Part shown: one piece after another, positions 39,779 through 52,520 of the stretch
How positions within the stretch are numbered: the stretch's first letter is position 1
How the letters are laid out: every line of letters starts with the position of its first letter
Assembly: GCA_022605955.1 (NCBI GenBank)
Contig: JAKCOZ010000022.1
Coordinates: 2,852,001 to 2,916,000, forward strand
From: Rallus limicola
Taxonomy: Eukaryota; Chordata; Aves; Gruiformes; Rallidae
DNA length: 64,000 bases
Direction of reading: 5' to 3'
Notes under the pieces: generated by a model
What the model was told of the DNA's origin: nothing
What the model saw: only the letters and a program-made list of their open reading frames with translations
Databases searched by the model: none
Program-made: the position numbers and the translations under genes

Positions 39779-42700
39779 CTCAGCTATCGTCTTAATGACA
39801 GAGACTTATTGCTCCTCAAGAGATCACCTAAATAATCCATATACAAATTGACTATACATTTACTATTTCAAAATACATCTATTCATGCACACAGTGTAAA
39901 GCACATACTGGAATATGGCACAGCAAACAAAACTGCTGAGTAACTTGGGCAGTTTTTCTTTTCTCCAACCAACCATAATAGGTCCATGAAGGTTGGTACT
40001 TTCAATACATTAAGCTTTTATATTTCTTTCTTATAAGCTTTGAAGTAGTCTGCTTCTTGCCTTGATTTAATCATATGTTTTGGTTTTGAATTGTTAACTC
40101 AGTGCAGTGGAACACTGGCAGGTACAATAGCACTTTTGTAAACAAAAGCGTATTTTGCTTCCTGAAGTTTAATTAACTGCTGAGTTAGACCTCATCTCAA
40201 GATGATCAATTAAGGCACTTAGACTGCTGAAAGACAAGAGCATGGGCAGGAATAAAGCTCAGTTTCCAGGGATAAGTGAATAGTATTTTCTCATTCAGAC
40301 AGCTTTCTAAATAAGTTAATTTTATAAGTAAGAATAAACACACCCTTGATCTGACAAATCAGCACAGATCCAGAACCTTTCATTTTATATATAGAACCAT
40401 AAAAGACACTAGCTGTGATAGCACGGAGCATTAAGTCAAAATTCTAACTGAATTTATAAACATTATAGAATGAAGAACTCCATTTCTAAAAGAAAGACTA
40501 AAAAGGTAATCAATCATTTCTACTTTAAAGGGCAAGTGATTAATCCTCTATAAACTAAGAAGGTATCTTACTGAGAAACTGCACCAAGGGGAGACCTGCA
40601 GAAAGAAATTGTTTCCCTTATATTTCTTACATTCAGATTATTTTTGTGTGTTCCTGTAAAGGCAGCTATGGGCCTGATTTATCATTTAAAATAAGGTCTG
40701 ACCTAACATTGTTGACTTATCCCAAGATGCAGACTCAACCTATTTAGGCATATCTAACAAACCATGCCCTGCTGCAGCTAAATAAACACACTAACAAGTG
40801 TTACACAAAGATGCATTCTAGTGACTAGAGAGAATGCTGAGAGCCCACCACATCTCATCTTCAAGAAGCACATGCAGACTGAAACAGATTGTGTATGTAT
40901 CACCTTTGGAGCATGCAATTGTCAATTTAAGAACATGAAATCATGTCTATTTTTAGTATCAATTATGTCACTGTATAAAATGCTTCTTTTATAGTGTCAG
41001 ATGCTCAGAATAATTTATTTCATTCACAAGGGCTTCTGAATAGTTAAAGCTCTGGCTAAATCCCAAAATTCCCATATGACTACTCTTGTCAGGTTGAAAC
41101 ACATCCCTGTGTTCAACCTCCTTCTGAGAATAGGAGAAGAAAGATGGTCTAAAAGTCTCTAGGGGGCAAAAAGCAACTCCATACATTGTCTTGAATGGCA
41201 ATTATTTAACAAATGTTGCATGTCACTAGAGTACAGCAGTCTTGCATAAGCACCAAGCAACTGCATGCTGCACGTTGTTTTATAGGAAAGGTAAACTTAG
41301 AACAAGAAAACAGCTATTTCAGCAGTTACCATGCCTTCCAACTGCAGCACAAGAATGACTAAGCTTGTTAAAACTGTGTACTGTTCAGGCTGCTTGTAGA
41401 GTCATTGGTACCAATTCCACCCAGTGAGAACTCCTCTGTTCCTGTGTGGTGTGAATGCCAGTCTTAAAGTTTCTTACACTTTTGCAGGCAGCAGTGAAAC
41501 GTACTGAAAGCCTAAATTGTGCTCAAACCAAATGTTTAAACTTGTCTCAGACTAGAAATCTAGGCCTGCAACTGTACTGCAGTTTGCTCAGTTGGATCTA
41601 AGAAGACCCCAGTAGATAAAGCTTGCTGGTTGGAGACTTCATTGTAATTCCTGTTGCAGAAGCTAATAAAAAATGTATTTGTGGTTCTGTCCAACTATCC
41701 AAAAGGTCAAGCCCAGAATGATACCAAACATGTGACTTGGGCATATTTGCTTTCAGGGCAAAATTCCATCCACTGTGTAGAACCCCACAGTCCATACTAA
41801 TATCTGCAGAGTATCAGTTGGACAGAACATAGGATAAAATGTTTGATTCTAATCAACAGCATTGTTTTACAAAATAAAGTCTATCCTGCATGAAACAGCC
41901 CAAAGTTAATGCTCAGCATAAGCAAGTTATTTTAGTTTGTTTCTGCATGGAAACTACATTCAAAACTGGGTTGAAGATTTCTAGTGCACAGCTATATTTA
42001 TATTGTTTACACAAAAACTGAGAAGCTGTCCACATACTGTCCACATCAAATTACTTTGTCAAGGTATAATCTGTAACTACTTGAGTCATTAGCATGCATC
42101 CCTGATTACTTAGTAAGCATCTAACCACAGGAAAGGAAAACAAATCATGTAACCACATGCTGATTTCAAAAACTGTTATTGGAGTAATGTGATGTACACT
42201 GACAATGCATTGCAGTTCCAATACTGCATTGCAACAGAGGTGAAATGAACAGGCAAAGAAACAGAGGTAAGAACAGCACATTTAACTCTTCAGAGATGAT
42301 CGCAACACAAATTAGCCAGAGCACAGCTAGCATTGAAGGAATCCCCTTATTTAGGTCTTCAGACTAATCTGCTGGAGCATGGGAACACTTACAGAGCAGA
42401 ACAAGCATGCAGTCACAGCGTGTCTGCACATGAACTGCCTTCCAGTTCTCTGGAGTATACACACAAGCAAAATAAATTACAGATGATGCTTCCCTTCTGC
42501 TACCTGACCCTGGTAAAAAGTGAATCTCAAAACCTTTCTGAATAAAGAACACCATTGCAGTTCACTGCCTGGGATTGAAGGAATTTTGCTTTGTCCAATG
42601 TAGCACTGAAGTTGCTTTATTTCTCCTGATACTCTTCTAATCAGTATGTGAAGGGCATGGGGATGTACTCCAACCCATGACATCTAAGTGGTTAAGTTTA

Positions 42701-44167
42701 CAAGTGAAACTGTAGCTTCTTTCCCCTTAAAAGTTTACAGTTACATCACTGCCATTGCCTGCCTGGAAATGTCTGGAGGGGAAAAACAAAAGACAGAAAT
42801 CGGGTATCTTTGTAACCCTTTTCTCTCCTACACACAAACAAACACACACACACAGAGCTCAGATCAGATTCTTCAGGTTTTGGCTGTCATTCCCAAGTCT
42901 TAACTGACTTCAAACTTTAATTTCACTATGTAGATTTTAAATTCAGGTGTTTTTACATTTATCAGTTTTGAAGAAAGACTTGAAAGGGAAACTAAGGTAC
43001 AGCTAAAGCAGCTTCTCATGGAAGCACAGCCTTCAAGTATTTCACAACTTTGATGCGTTAGTACCATCACTTGCAAAGAACCAACTCTGCTCTGTAAGCC
43101 AGGATAGATTCACTTCAGTGGGTCTGAGTCGGTACCTCAGCCACAACTACTCACTTTAAATAGGTGAAAAGGCACTAACTGGAAGGGAAAGATGCTGCAG
43201 CGCAGCCAGGAACATTACCGCCTGTAGATTCTAACTCATCCATGTCACATCCTTTTCTTCCCAGCATACTAGCATTTCTGTTATGAGCCAGATCTATATT
43301 GCATTAGTAAAAACTTACAAATTTATGGCAGAAAGAAGCCAAATGATCTCTACACACAAGCCAGGATGGAGGGAAAAAAGGTAATGCATGAGATTTTCTG
43401 TAACTAGAGATATGTACCCCACTTTTTGTATTTCAGCATCTCACAATTTCTTAATATGGTTAACCACAAGAATCTTGAGATAGAGAAAAGGGGGCAAATG
43501 TTTTTCCATCAGCTTTCTTGGTGATGAGTCATTTAGTCTCTTTTTTTCCTTAGCTTCTTTAATCTTTACATAATAATATAGAAGTGTTCTGCTTCCCATC
43601 AAGGAATATCTTGCTTGTTTTATACACATTAAAGCAAATTTACTTTGAAGCTTTGAATTGTTTGTAGCTTTCCCCATCAGAAGCATCAGAAATATTGCTC
43701 TGTGAAGGAGGGATATTTTCAGTTCACTGTTTAATCCAAGATAGGAAAGCATTTTTATTCACCTGAAATCAAAACTTTACAATGAAGGAAATTCTGAGAT
43801 AATAACCTTTTAAATGGATATCTAAGCAACATATCATAGCTTAAAACCACCAGGCCAAAATTATTTCTGTAACTGAAAAAATTCAGTAGGATTATACATC
43901 AATATCATACCTTTAACCCAAATCTGTATTTTCTACTAAGTGGCCAGAAAGACATGGCCCAGTTCTTCCCATAAGTAGAAGATAGTAGAAACTTTCCATT
44001 ATGTGTCCACCTTTATGGAGAGTCCTGACTCCTCTAAGGAACAGCTGGTCAAGTAGGATCCCAGTGCCCCCAGTGAAGGCTCCTCTGCTTTCCTCATGAA
44101 ATATTCAGAGCAGATCAGAAGATTAATTGTTGTTTACCACTAGAAGCATGCCATAGTATCTAGTATG
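39779..44167. other. Intergenic sequence, no gene seen
   Basis: AT-rich unique-looking DNA. The only repeat noted is a short CA microsatellite near 42.83 kb. Small reading frames are scattered on both strands without sequence resembling a known protein and without paired splice sites that I could support. Confidence 0.55.
42831..42854 (+). repeat. Short CA/CAAA microsatellite
   Basis: The run reads CACACAAACAAACACACACACACA, an interrupted dinucleotide tract about 24 bases long. It is a likely length-variable locus but too short to suggest function. Confidence 0.8.
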
Positions 44168-44650
44168 TGCTGCATCTAACTCTGGAGCCCTCAATACAAG
44201 AAAGACATGAACTTCTTGGAGCAGGTCCAGAGGAGGGCCACAAGGATGATCAAAGCACCTCTCCTACAAAGACAGGCTGAGAGAGTTGGGCTTGTTCAGC
44301 CTGGAGAAGAGAAGGCTCTGGAGAGATCTTTATCTGATGGGGACCTAGACAAAAGCTGAGGAAGGACTGTTTATCAGGGCATATATTGACAGCACGAGGG
44401 ACATTGGTTTTAAAATTGAGCAGGGATGGTTTAGATTAAACAGATTAGGAAGACATTCTTCACTGTGAGGGTGGTGAGACACTGGAGAGGTGGTGGACGC
44501 CCCATCACGAGAGACATTAAAGGTGAAGCTTGATAAATCTCTGAGAAAGCTGATCTAGTTAAAGGTGTCCCCATTACTGGGGGGATGCCCAGATGACTGT
44601 TAAAAGGTCCCTTCCAACCTAATGCATTCTATGATTCTATTCTGTGATCT
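44168..44650 (+). mobile_element. CR1 LINE, 5'-truncated copy with intact 3' end
   Basis: This segment follows the CR1 3' consensus closely: TGCTGCATC then ACTCTGGAGCCCTCAATAC, GGTCCAGAGGAGGGCCACAA, GGCTGAGAGAGTTGGGC, TTCAGCCTGGAGAAGAGAAG, TTCACTGTGAGGGTGGTGAG, and the end AAGGTCCCTTCCAACC with the short tail ATTCTATGATTCTATTCTG. About 480 bases remain, with a deletion where the 'aacaggttgcccagag' part should be. It is less diverged than the 24.0 kb copy, so probably younger. Severe 5' truncation is normal for CR1, and the copy cannot move. Confidence 0.95.
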
Positions 44651-47600
44651 ACCTTACAGCCTTACTCCCTGGGAGGGCAATCCTTTCATGCACTATTAGT
44701 TAAGTCTCCACCAGGGTATTTTTGGGATTGTTAACCCCTAATATGCTCTACAAACTCAGCCTTTGATATCAGAGAGGATGAATAAACAAAACTGCACACA
44801 GAAGTGTAACAGTTGTAAAAGGAACTTACACTTTAAATGATTAAAGATATTGCCCAATTAATTCAGGTCAAATCAATATGTCGGAACCCATGTTCCACAG
44901 AGAGGATGCATAATTTGTACACAATTTCAACATAAGACAAGATCTATGTTATAACCTCAGAGCAACAGAAGCAACATCACTGTTACAAGAACAAGTTTTT
45001 GAACAGGTACGCAAAGTAAAATGAAATTCTTCCAGGTTTTATTTTACCCAGAAGAGCTATAGTTTAAATACAGACCTGACAACATTAGCAACTCCAAGAT
45101 GTAATAATCTCATCATTACAGAGAGAGCGCAGGATTGGTTTACTTATATCATTGTCATGAATAGCAGCAAATCACTTAAACATATGTAACTGTTTTAATG
45201 CATAATTAGAAGAAATTAATCTACCAAGTACCAAGAAGACTGACTTTTTATAGTGGAGACCACTGTGAGGTCAGATAGTTTGTCTTTGTGAAGTTCATTT
45301 CTGCTCTATGAAAGCTACACCAATATTTGCAGATGTCACTATTCTGCAGGGATTGAAGGGGAATTGACAAAGCAATAAGGAACTGACAATGGTTACTAAA
45401 GAAAACTGCTGAGTGGGTCTGTACAGCTTCATTTGCTAAAGAGCAGTAATTTGTTCTCCCAACTGATGAGGTGTTTGCTATTTTGTTTGTGATGGATTAT
45501 TCCTCTCTCCATACTTGAAAAGCTGCATTTATTTATTTATTTTGTTTTGCCCTAGTTTCATTATTATAAATTATTACATTTGTATCAGCTCCTGACCTAG
45601 ATCTTAAGAAACGGAATGTTTCCGTGCTAGAATCCAGAGCTTACATATTCTCAGTGACAGGCACAATTCTGGGACACAAGCTTAGCTTGGAGGGGGAAGG
45701 GTAGGAGGCGGCAGCTTCTATGGGGGGATTACTGGAAAGTGGGAAGTGGTTATTGACATTTCTCTCATCTAGGCCTGAAAACTGCAAGGGAAACACTGAA
45801 TCCACTAGGCCCATAATGAAGAAATGGGCAAAATCAGCTAGTAAAATGTTGCATTCATGGCCAGATAAAAGAAATCTCTTTGCTCAGCAGGACTGAGAAA
45901 TGGTCTACAATAACAGACTTTTTTGTTTTCAAAACCTAAATAATATATAACTAATTCCTGTGGATAGCAGCAACAAAAATATCAGCCATATAATGGTTTG
46001 CTCAGAACCCCAATTTTCATCAGCTACAAAAAAAAAAAACAACAACCATTTCCACACAACCAGTTATGATCCCCAGCAGATAAAACAGATGGGTAACTGG
46101 CCATTCACAGCCTATTTCCATGATACGCATTCTTGTGCTCTATAAATAACCGAGTAGGGACACCTGCTTCTTGGCGATGCAATAGAAATGCCTCTATTCT
46201 CTTCTACTTCCATCTTGTTCATTATAGATAAGGATAAAAAAAAAAAAAGGATAAAACAGAATTAAACAATAAAACTTTTCCCTTGCCAAGACAACAAATT
46301 CTGCCACTGCAGCCTCAGCACAACTGGCAAACAGCAGGTGCCATCCATTCGGTTGACTGAAAACTACTCACCATCTCCAAAATTAAACTTACTGAGGGAA
46401 TTCATGTTGGGTTGAGGTTTTTTATTTTATTTTTATTTTCCTTTTACATATTTCCCTTCTGGTAATTGCACTGAAATCACTACAAAACTGCTACTTATCC
46501 CTCAAGTATGCATGTTTCTTCTACTAAATGTTACTTGCTTTGCTTTTTAAATCTTTTTAAGTGAGAAAATGTCATGCTGCAAAAAAATTTAGAAAGTTAA
46601 TCTGACCAATTCATTCATTCCTTCTCAGTAAAAACCCACAGGAGCCATCCTCTAGGGTAAGAGGATGGATAATTTCTGGTGGACCTGCCAAAGGCGACTG
46701 TGGCCTTCTGTTGTGGACACAAGCAAGCTGGTAATGCAACCTGCTCTCTCAGGAGTCATTAGGATTTCATCACATATTCAGTTCCAACAGACTCACTCAT
46801 GTCTTTGTGAAATTTATGAACAGTAAGTAAAGGAACACCTGAGCGCAAGCAATCGGAGGAAGGGAAGGGATTTCTGCCTCTGAACACAGAAGCACTTAAA
46901 GAGGAGACTGTTTTGGGTATGCAGGTCATACAGCTGCACTATCCAAAAACAAAAGCCAAGAGGCAATACTCTCTCACAATGCAGAGAAACAGCTGCACTG
47001 TCTGCCTAGACCCCTTTCTCCATTTTTGCATTTTGCTGTGAGCACTTGCAGCTTTTTTACACATCTGGATGAAATAACTCCTCCCTCTCAAAATCCTTAA
47101 GTTCAGCTTTTTTCAAATACCTCATCTGCAACTTGATCATCATCTTTTTGCTACATCTACCTTGAATGCATCTCTTTCAAACTCCCCAACACCAAAATTT
47201 GTTTTCATTATGAGCTAATCACAATTTCATTTCCCTTTCAGTTTGTATTTCTCTCTTAGGTATCCTCAGTATCTACCTACTCCTCTCACTTCATAAGAAC
47301 ACAACAGAAATTTCCTAACAGGCTGCTCCTCTAGAAAATAAGTATTTCCATAGGGAGTACCCTCTCTAGTAAAAAAAAACCCAAACAACTCACTGCTGAA
47401 TTTCCAGTCAGAACCAGAAACCGGCACAAAGAAAACAGTTTACTGACACAAACCTGGAATACAAAACCTCTGACTCAAAGTCTCAATTTACATTAAGCTG
47501 AGGAGTCTGGCTCCCAATTTAAGAGCTTTGGAAGAAACTGATTTATCTCCATGCAAAACAGGAACAAAGTAAGTATCAAAGTCAGAAACCAAATTATGCA

Positions 47601-50600
47601 AAATGAGAAAAGCTTCCTATCTCGCTATACTAACAGTTAACTGTCATTCAAAAAGAAAAGACAAAAGGAGAACCTGAGGGAATAATCAAAATCTACATTC
47701 TTCACAGCCAATTCAGCCATGAAAAACTTTTTATATTTCATTATCATTTTTAGACATCATTAAGACTTCATTAATGACTCATGTGAGTCTCTTCATAATT
47801 CCAGTCTTTGTTGTCCAATCGCTCTCTGCACTGTATCTGTTCAGTCTATGTACTTTACAAATTTTCCTAAGTATAAACTTATTTTCAAGCACATATCTAT
47901 AAACTTAATATATAAACAGATACATATAAAATATATTAAACCACAGACCACAATTTCCATGTTTGCTTCCCAGCCCTGGCATTTTGCATCAGAAAAGCCA
48001 CCCTGTCACACACATAGAACCAAAGTCATTACTGTCATCGGTTGGGCTGTCAGCCCAATTCCATGCAAAATTAAATGACATACAACTAAACCCCCTAAGA
48101 CTAACTAAGTTTAAAAATAGGCAGCATACATTTATTCACACCATCAACAATGGCATTAGACCAATAAACTCAGATTCACAGGCTAATGCCCTTCAACAAG
48201 CAAGGGATTCTGGCCAAATCTTGATCTGAGATCAATGGCAATACCCTATATTGCAAAACATGAACTTACTTTTTCTGCTTAATTGTTTGAGCAAAGAGTA
48301 AAGTATTTTTTTCTTCAGTGATTTCACGTAAGAAATGAAAAAGGTTACTGTTCTGTTGTCAAAAAAATCATCTTGTGTCTCCACATTGATTAATTACTAT
48401 ACTGAAAATTTAAATGCTCAGATCTTCAGAACTGCAGAGCATGAATGTCATGGTTAGAAGTCAGTTCAGATAATAGCAATTGCTTTAAACATTCCTGATC
48501 AGGTACCGATTCAGCAGCAGTAGAAACACTTACTTAGCACTGAAGCAGTTGTGAAACAGGTATAGTGAACCATTTAAATTAACATTTATCTATCACAACA
48601 AGGTAGATAAAGTATTTTTCAAATGTTTATTTTTCAGCCCTGCATGAGTTCATTTTTTATGGTTTCTTTAGCTTTTCTGAACTCATTTAAAAGGCAATTT
48701 ACAACAAACATTCAATATCCTGTCCTTATGGTCATAGCTGAAATAATGTTTAAAATAAAAGATGGATAGCAACCTTCAACGAATGATGATGCTGAACATG
48801 TACATGATTCACATCACAGACCATGCTACAGTTGAATTTGCATTACTGCCTTGAGATGCTAGGGACACATGTAGTAAACTACCACTGACTAATGGGCAGT
48901 TTTGCTATTATATTTGCAGGACAAGTAACAAAGCCAAGGGAATTAATTTGCATAACCCAAAGATTTCACTCCCTTGCTAACTTTCCCTCTCGCTTGGATA
49001 CACTTACATATATAGAAAGGTACCAATAAAGAAAGCTCACCTAAAAAGGTTAGTGAACTTTACAGCTTCCACAGTCAAGCTGCTCCGCAGGAACTGACAA
49101 AGGAAGAGACACCTGAGCATGATTCTCAGTCCCATACATAAGCAGACAAATATATCTTACGAACTGTTCTTAACAGAGCATTTGTGGTTTTCTTATGTGC
49201 AATTTGAGGCATTAGAACTCAATATTTCAAATCAGAACTTCTACTGAAATTTGATTAAAATTTTGCCTGAAGTAACTGAAATATGGCACGTTGGCACTTC
49301 TACACACCCTTCCTAGGAAACACAAGTTGTATTTTCACTAGATGGGATTTTATGTATTTTTTCAGCCCATATCTTACTTGGCTCATGATTAGGTTTGATT
49401 TTTCTTGTTTTATTTTTGGATTGGGGTGGGTGTTGGACATGGTTTGTAATTCTGACCTTCACCTATTTCAATAAAGGGAAGGGTGAAGATTTCCACAATT
49501 TCTCAAATTAACAAAGCCTGGGCTCATGATCAGTTAAGAACCCTGATATTCAAGAGACCATGACTATATATGCATGCAAAGTCAAATAAATTAAGTAGTA
49601 ATTCATATTTATGGCCAGGCCCTCCAATTTGAGGGCTGATCTAAATTTAGTCATTTGCCTCATTCTACTCTGTATGACTTTTTTCCACATGCTTCATTCT
49701 GTTGCAAGTTACAGCTTAGCTATTTTCAACATTTAAGTATTAATTATAAATTGATGTTCTTCCAAATGCCGTATCTAGAGACCTTTCTTTAAGAAGCATG
49801 TCAGAAATGAATGCCTCATCTAAAGCATTCATGAGAAGAGATCTACACAAGATGTAAAAGCAATGGATTTCTGTATACCACAGTTAATCAGATGTTTTAT
49901 ATTAGTGTGAAAAAGGACGAAATTTAGGGTACATTAAAATAAATATTTAATTAATTGCTCTGAAATTCACTTATCTCTACTGAAGGGTCAAAACTGACAT
50001 ATTTCACAAACCTCCTTCCTCTTATCCCTGTGCCCACAAACCCACAGCTTCAAGTAACACTCTGGTCTTGTGTAAATACCACAAAGTATCTCTCCTAACT
50101 GGGGGAAAAGATGACCAGCACATTGTAGAGATTAGATCTCCTTTACTTGGATAGGGTAAATTTCCTTGGCACTTTGCAGTTTTTAAAAAGTGGAAAAATG
50201 CCTAAAAACTCCAGATGCTTTTAGCAAGCTTCCAACAGCTAATGCTGCATAGTTTAGCCAGAATTAGAAGGACTCAGTGGCATCCATTTCAGAAACCTGG
50301 TATATGGAATCCTCAACAAAACCATCAAAATGTTGTACAACAATAAAGTCTCAATGCTTATCTAATCTCAATAGCACTTCTATTAAAACAGTTAACTCTA
50401 CAACCACTGCCAATAACATTTACGTCTTTATAGCAAGATCAGAACTCAGACAAAAGACAAAGCAGTAAAAAAATATTTTTTAAAATGGCCAAATGCTGAA
50501 CCCTCAATGCTTTGAACAATTTACAAGTGTAAAACAAAAAACAAACCACTAGAGATTGATGTCTGAATGCTTCAAATCCCTCTGCCCAGAACAGAAAATG

Positions 50601-51195
50601 AATGGGGAAAAAAATGCTAAGAAAATTTCATTGATAAGTAATTTCTATTGCACCCATATCTGAAGAAGATTACAGCAACTAACCCCATGTGAAGCATGCT
50701 CAAGTGCAAGTAGCTGTTGTCTCCTCCTACAACTATGAAAACATGACTTTGTTATTTCTGATCCATGGCAATTCTCTCTTTACACCATGAAACTGCAGCC
50801 TAATCTCCCATCAGTCACCTCATCCTCAGGCTCCATCTTTGAACAGCAAGTTAATCTATAAATGAACTGCTCTGTGTTAATTCTGAGGCCTTAAGATGAG
50901 TCAAGTTGGCAGGCAGGCAGTTTCTTGCTGGCCCATAAGCACGAGAATTTTAATACCTACTTTACTCATTTTGCTGACCCAATCCTCAAAGCACACTTCC
51001 TAATTACAGCTCTAAATCCTATAAAGAAATTTATCTTTTATTATAATAGCCTATTACAAACACTAAGCTGTAGTATTGAACATTTTTAGAAAACTGCCTC
51101 ACTACAGGTTTTTTCAGACAGTATCTGCATTTCTTCCATAAACATTAAAGCATTGTTCTCCTCTCACAGCAAATTATTAACTTTGCATCAAAAGC

Positions 51196-51215
51196 AAAAA
51201 AAAAAAAAAAAAAAA
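51196..51215 (+). repeat. Poly-A run (20 A)
   Basis: An uninterrupted run of 20 adenines. No retrotransposon body is recognisable upstream and no target-site duplication was identified, so a processed-copy tail is not supported. Confidence 0.9.
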
Positions 51216-51977
51216 GAATCTTCAAAAGTGGTTAGCATTTTTGTAATGAGATATGAAAAATAAAATAGTTAGGATTTTTCCTAAAATTGAAAATCCCTTT
51301 AAACAGGCTCTAAAGAAATGAATAAACTGAAACTTGTTTTTCAAAAAGCTCCTAACATGTTCAGATTAAGCAAAGAGATCAGAACAGAGATGTCAAGAAA
51401 ACCAAAAGCACAAGCAAGAGGATGAACAAACCCTTTATAGACTCTTTCCTGCAGAATTTGAGGGAAAAGGTACTTTTACTGTCTCCTTTATCTCATATTA
51501 GGGAATATAACTAGCTTTGCATACTCCACACTGAGTCTCAGTTTTGAGGTTTTTTTCCATCATTGATATAGCCACCAAAACTGAAATCAACCTCTCATTA
51601 ATTCTAAGTTGTTTTTTTTTTCAGCCACCCTTAGACAGGTATAGAAAAGCACCCTGCCACAGCAGTCAGCCAGCAAACAGGAGCTGTGAGGATGAAGCCC
51701 ACATCTCCTACCTATTGTGGGAGCATCTCTCTAACAGGCTGTAAACTTGAGCCTGAATTCAACACTTAGCAAGATGCTGTAGGCCTGAAGAAAAAGCACA
51801 ACACTACTGCCATTGCTAGTCACAGGCTTTGTATTACCTCACCCTTGCAAATCTCAGGAATTACCAATCTTTTTCTGGACTTGTCATATTTGATCTCTTG
51901 ATAAAATAAGAGTTGGTTGTGGCTTACATTGTTTTAGTTTTAGATTAGCTTTGTAAAACTGTGTGATGTAAATCCTA

Positions 51978-52029
51978 TCATTAATCAGCAAAATATCTCA
52001 CAATTAATCATTAATCAGCAAAATATCTC
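51978..52029 (+). repeat. Two-copy tandem duplication, period 30
   Basis: TCATTAATCAGCAAAATATC followed by TC occurs at 51978-51999 and again, identical, at 52008-52029, separated by an 8-base AT-rich spacer (ACAATTAA). The second copy then diverges (TCAACATAA). This looks like a recent local duplication. Confidence 0.9.
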
Positions 52030-52487
52030 TCAACATAACATAATAACAAATAGCTATTCAATGTAGAATAACTACTGTAGGGTGACAGCAAAGGACTTCA
52101 AAGTACAAGAATAGGAAAGAGATCTCAGCTATATTTAACTCATTAATAGCTGGTCATTAAATACATGCAAATTTGGGAGCTTGGTAAAACCAGATAGAGA
52201 ACAAAGAATAAGCATCATCATATATATGTACAGAGTATATTTTACATGTGGGAAGTTCAGTTGTAATATGGAACTCCAGACATACAGAGTACAGTGTAAT
52301 CATGCACTAGAAAACAAGAATAGCCCCATGCGGACTCTAGAAGAAAAAACGACCATCATCAAGATCAGTGCCCTCCTTATGAGGAGTTGCCAGGCTGTAA
52401 TTCCCTCCCCATTCCCAGTGAGGAAGGCTGCAACTGCTGACCTTAAGGCACAGAAGGGTAACAAATGGGTTAATATAACACCAGGGG

Positions 52488-52520
52488 AAAAAAAAAAAAA
52501 AAAGGAAAAAAAAAAAAAAA
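52488..52520 (+). repeat. Interrupted poly-A tract
   Basis: Sixteen A, GG, then fifteen A. Overlapping reading frames on either strand are simply poly-Lys or poly-Phe through this tract. There is no evidence for an inserted element. Confidence 0.9.
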
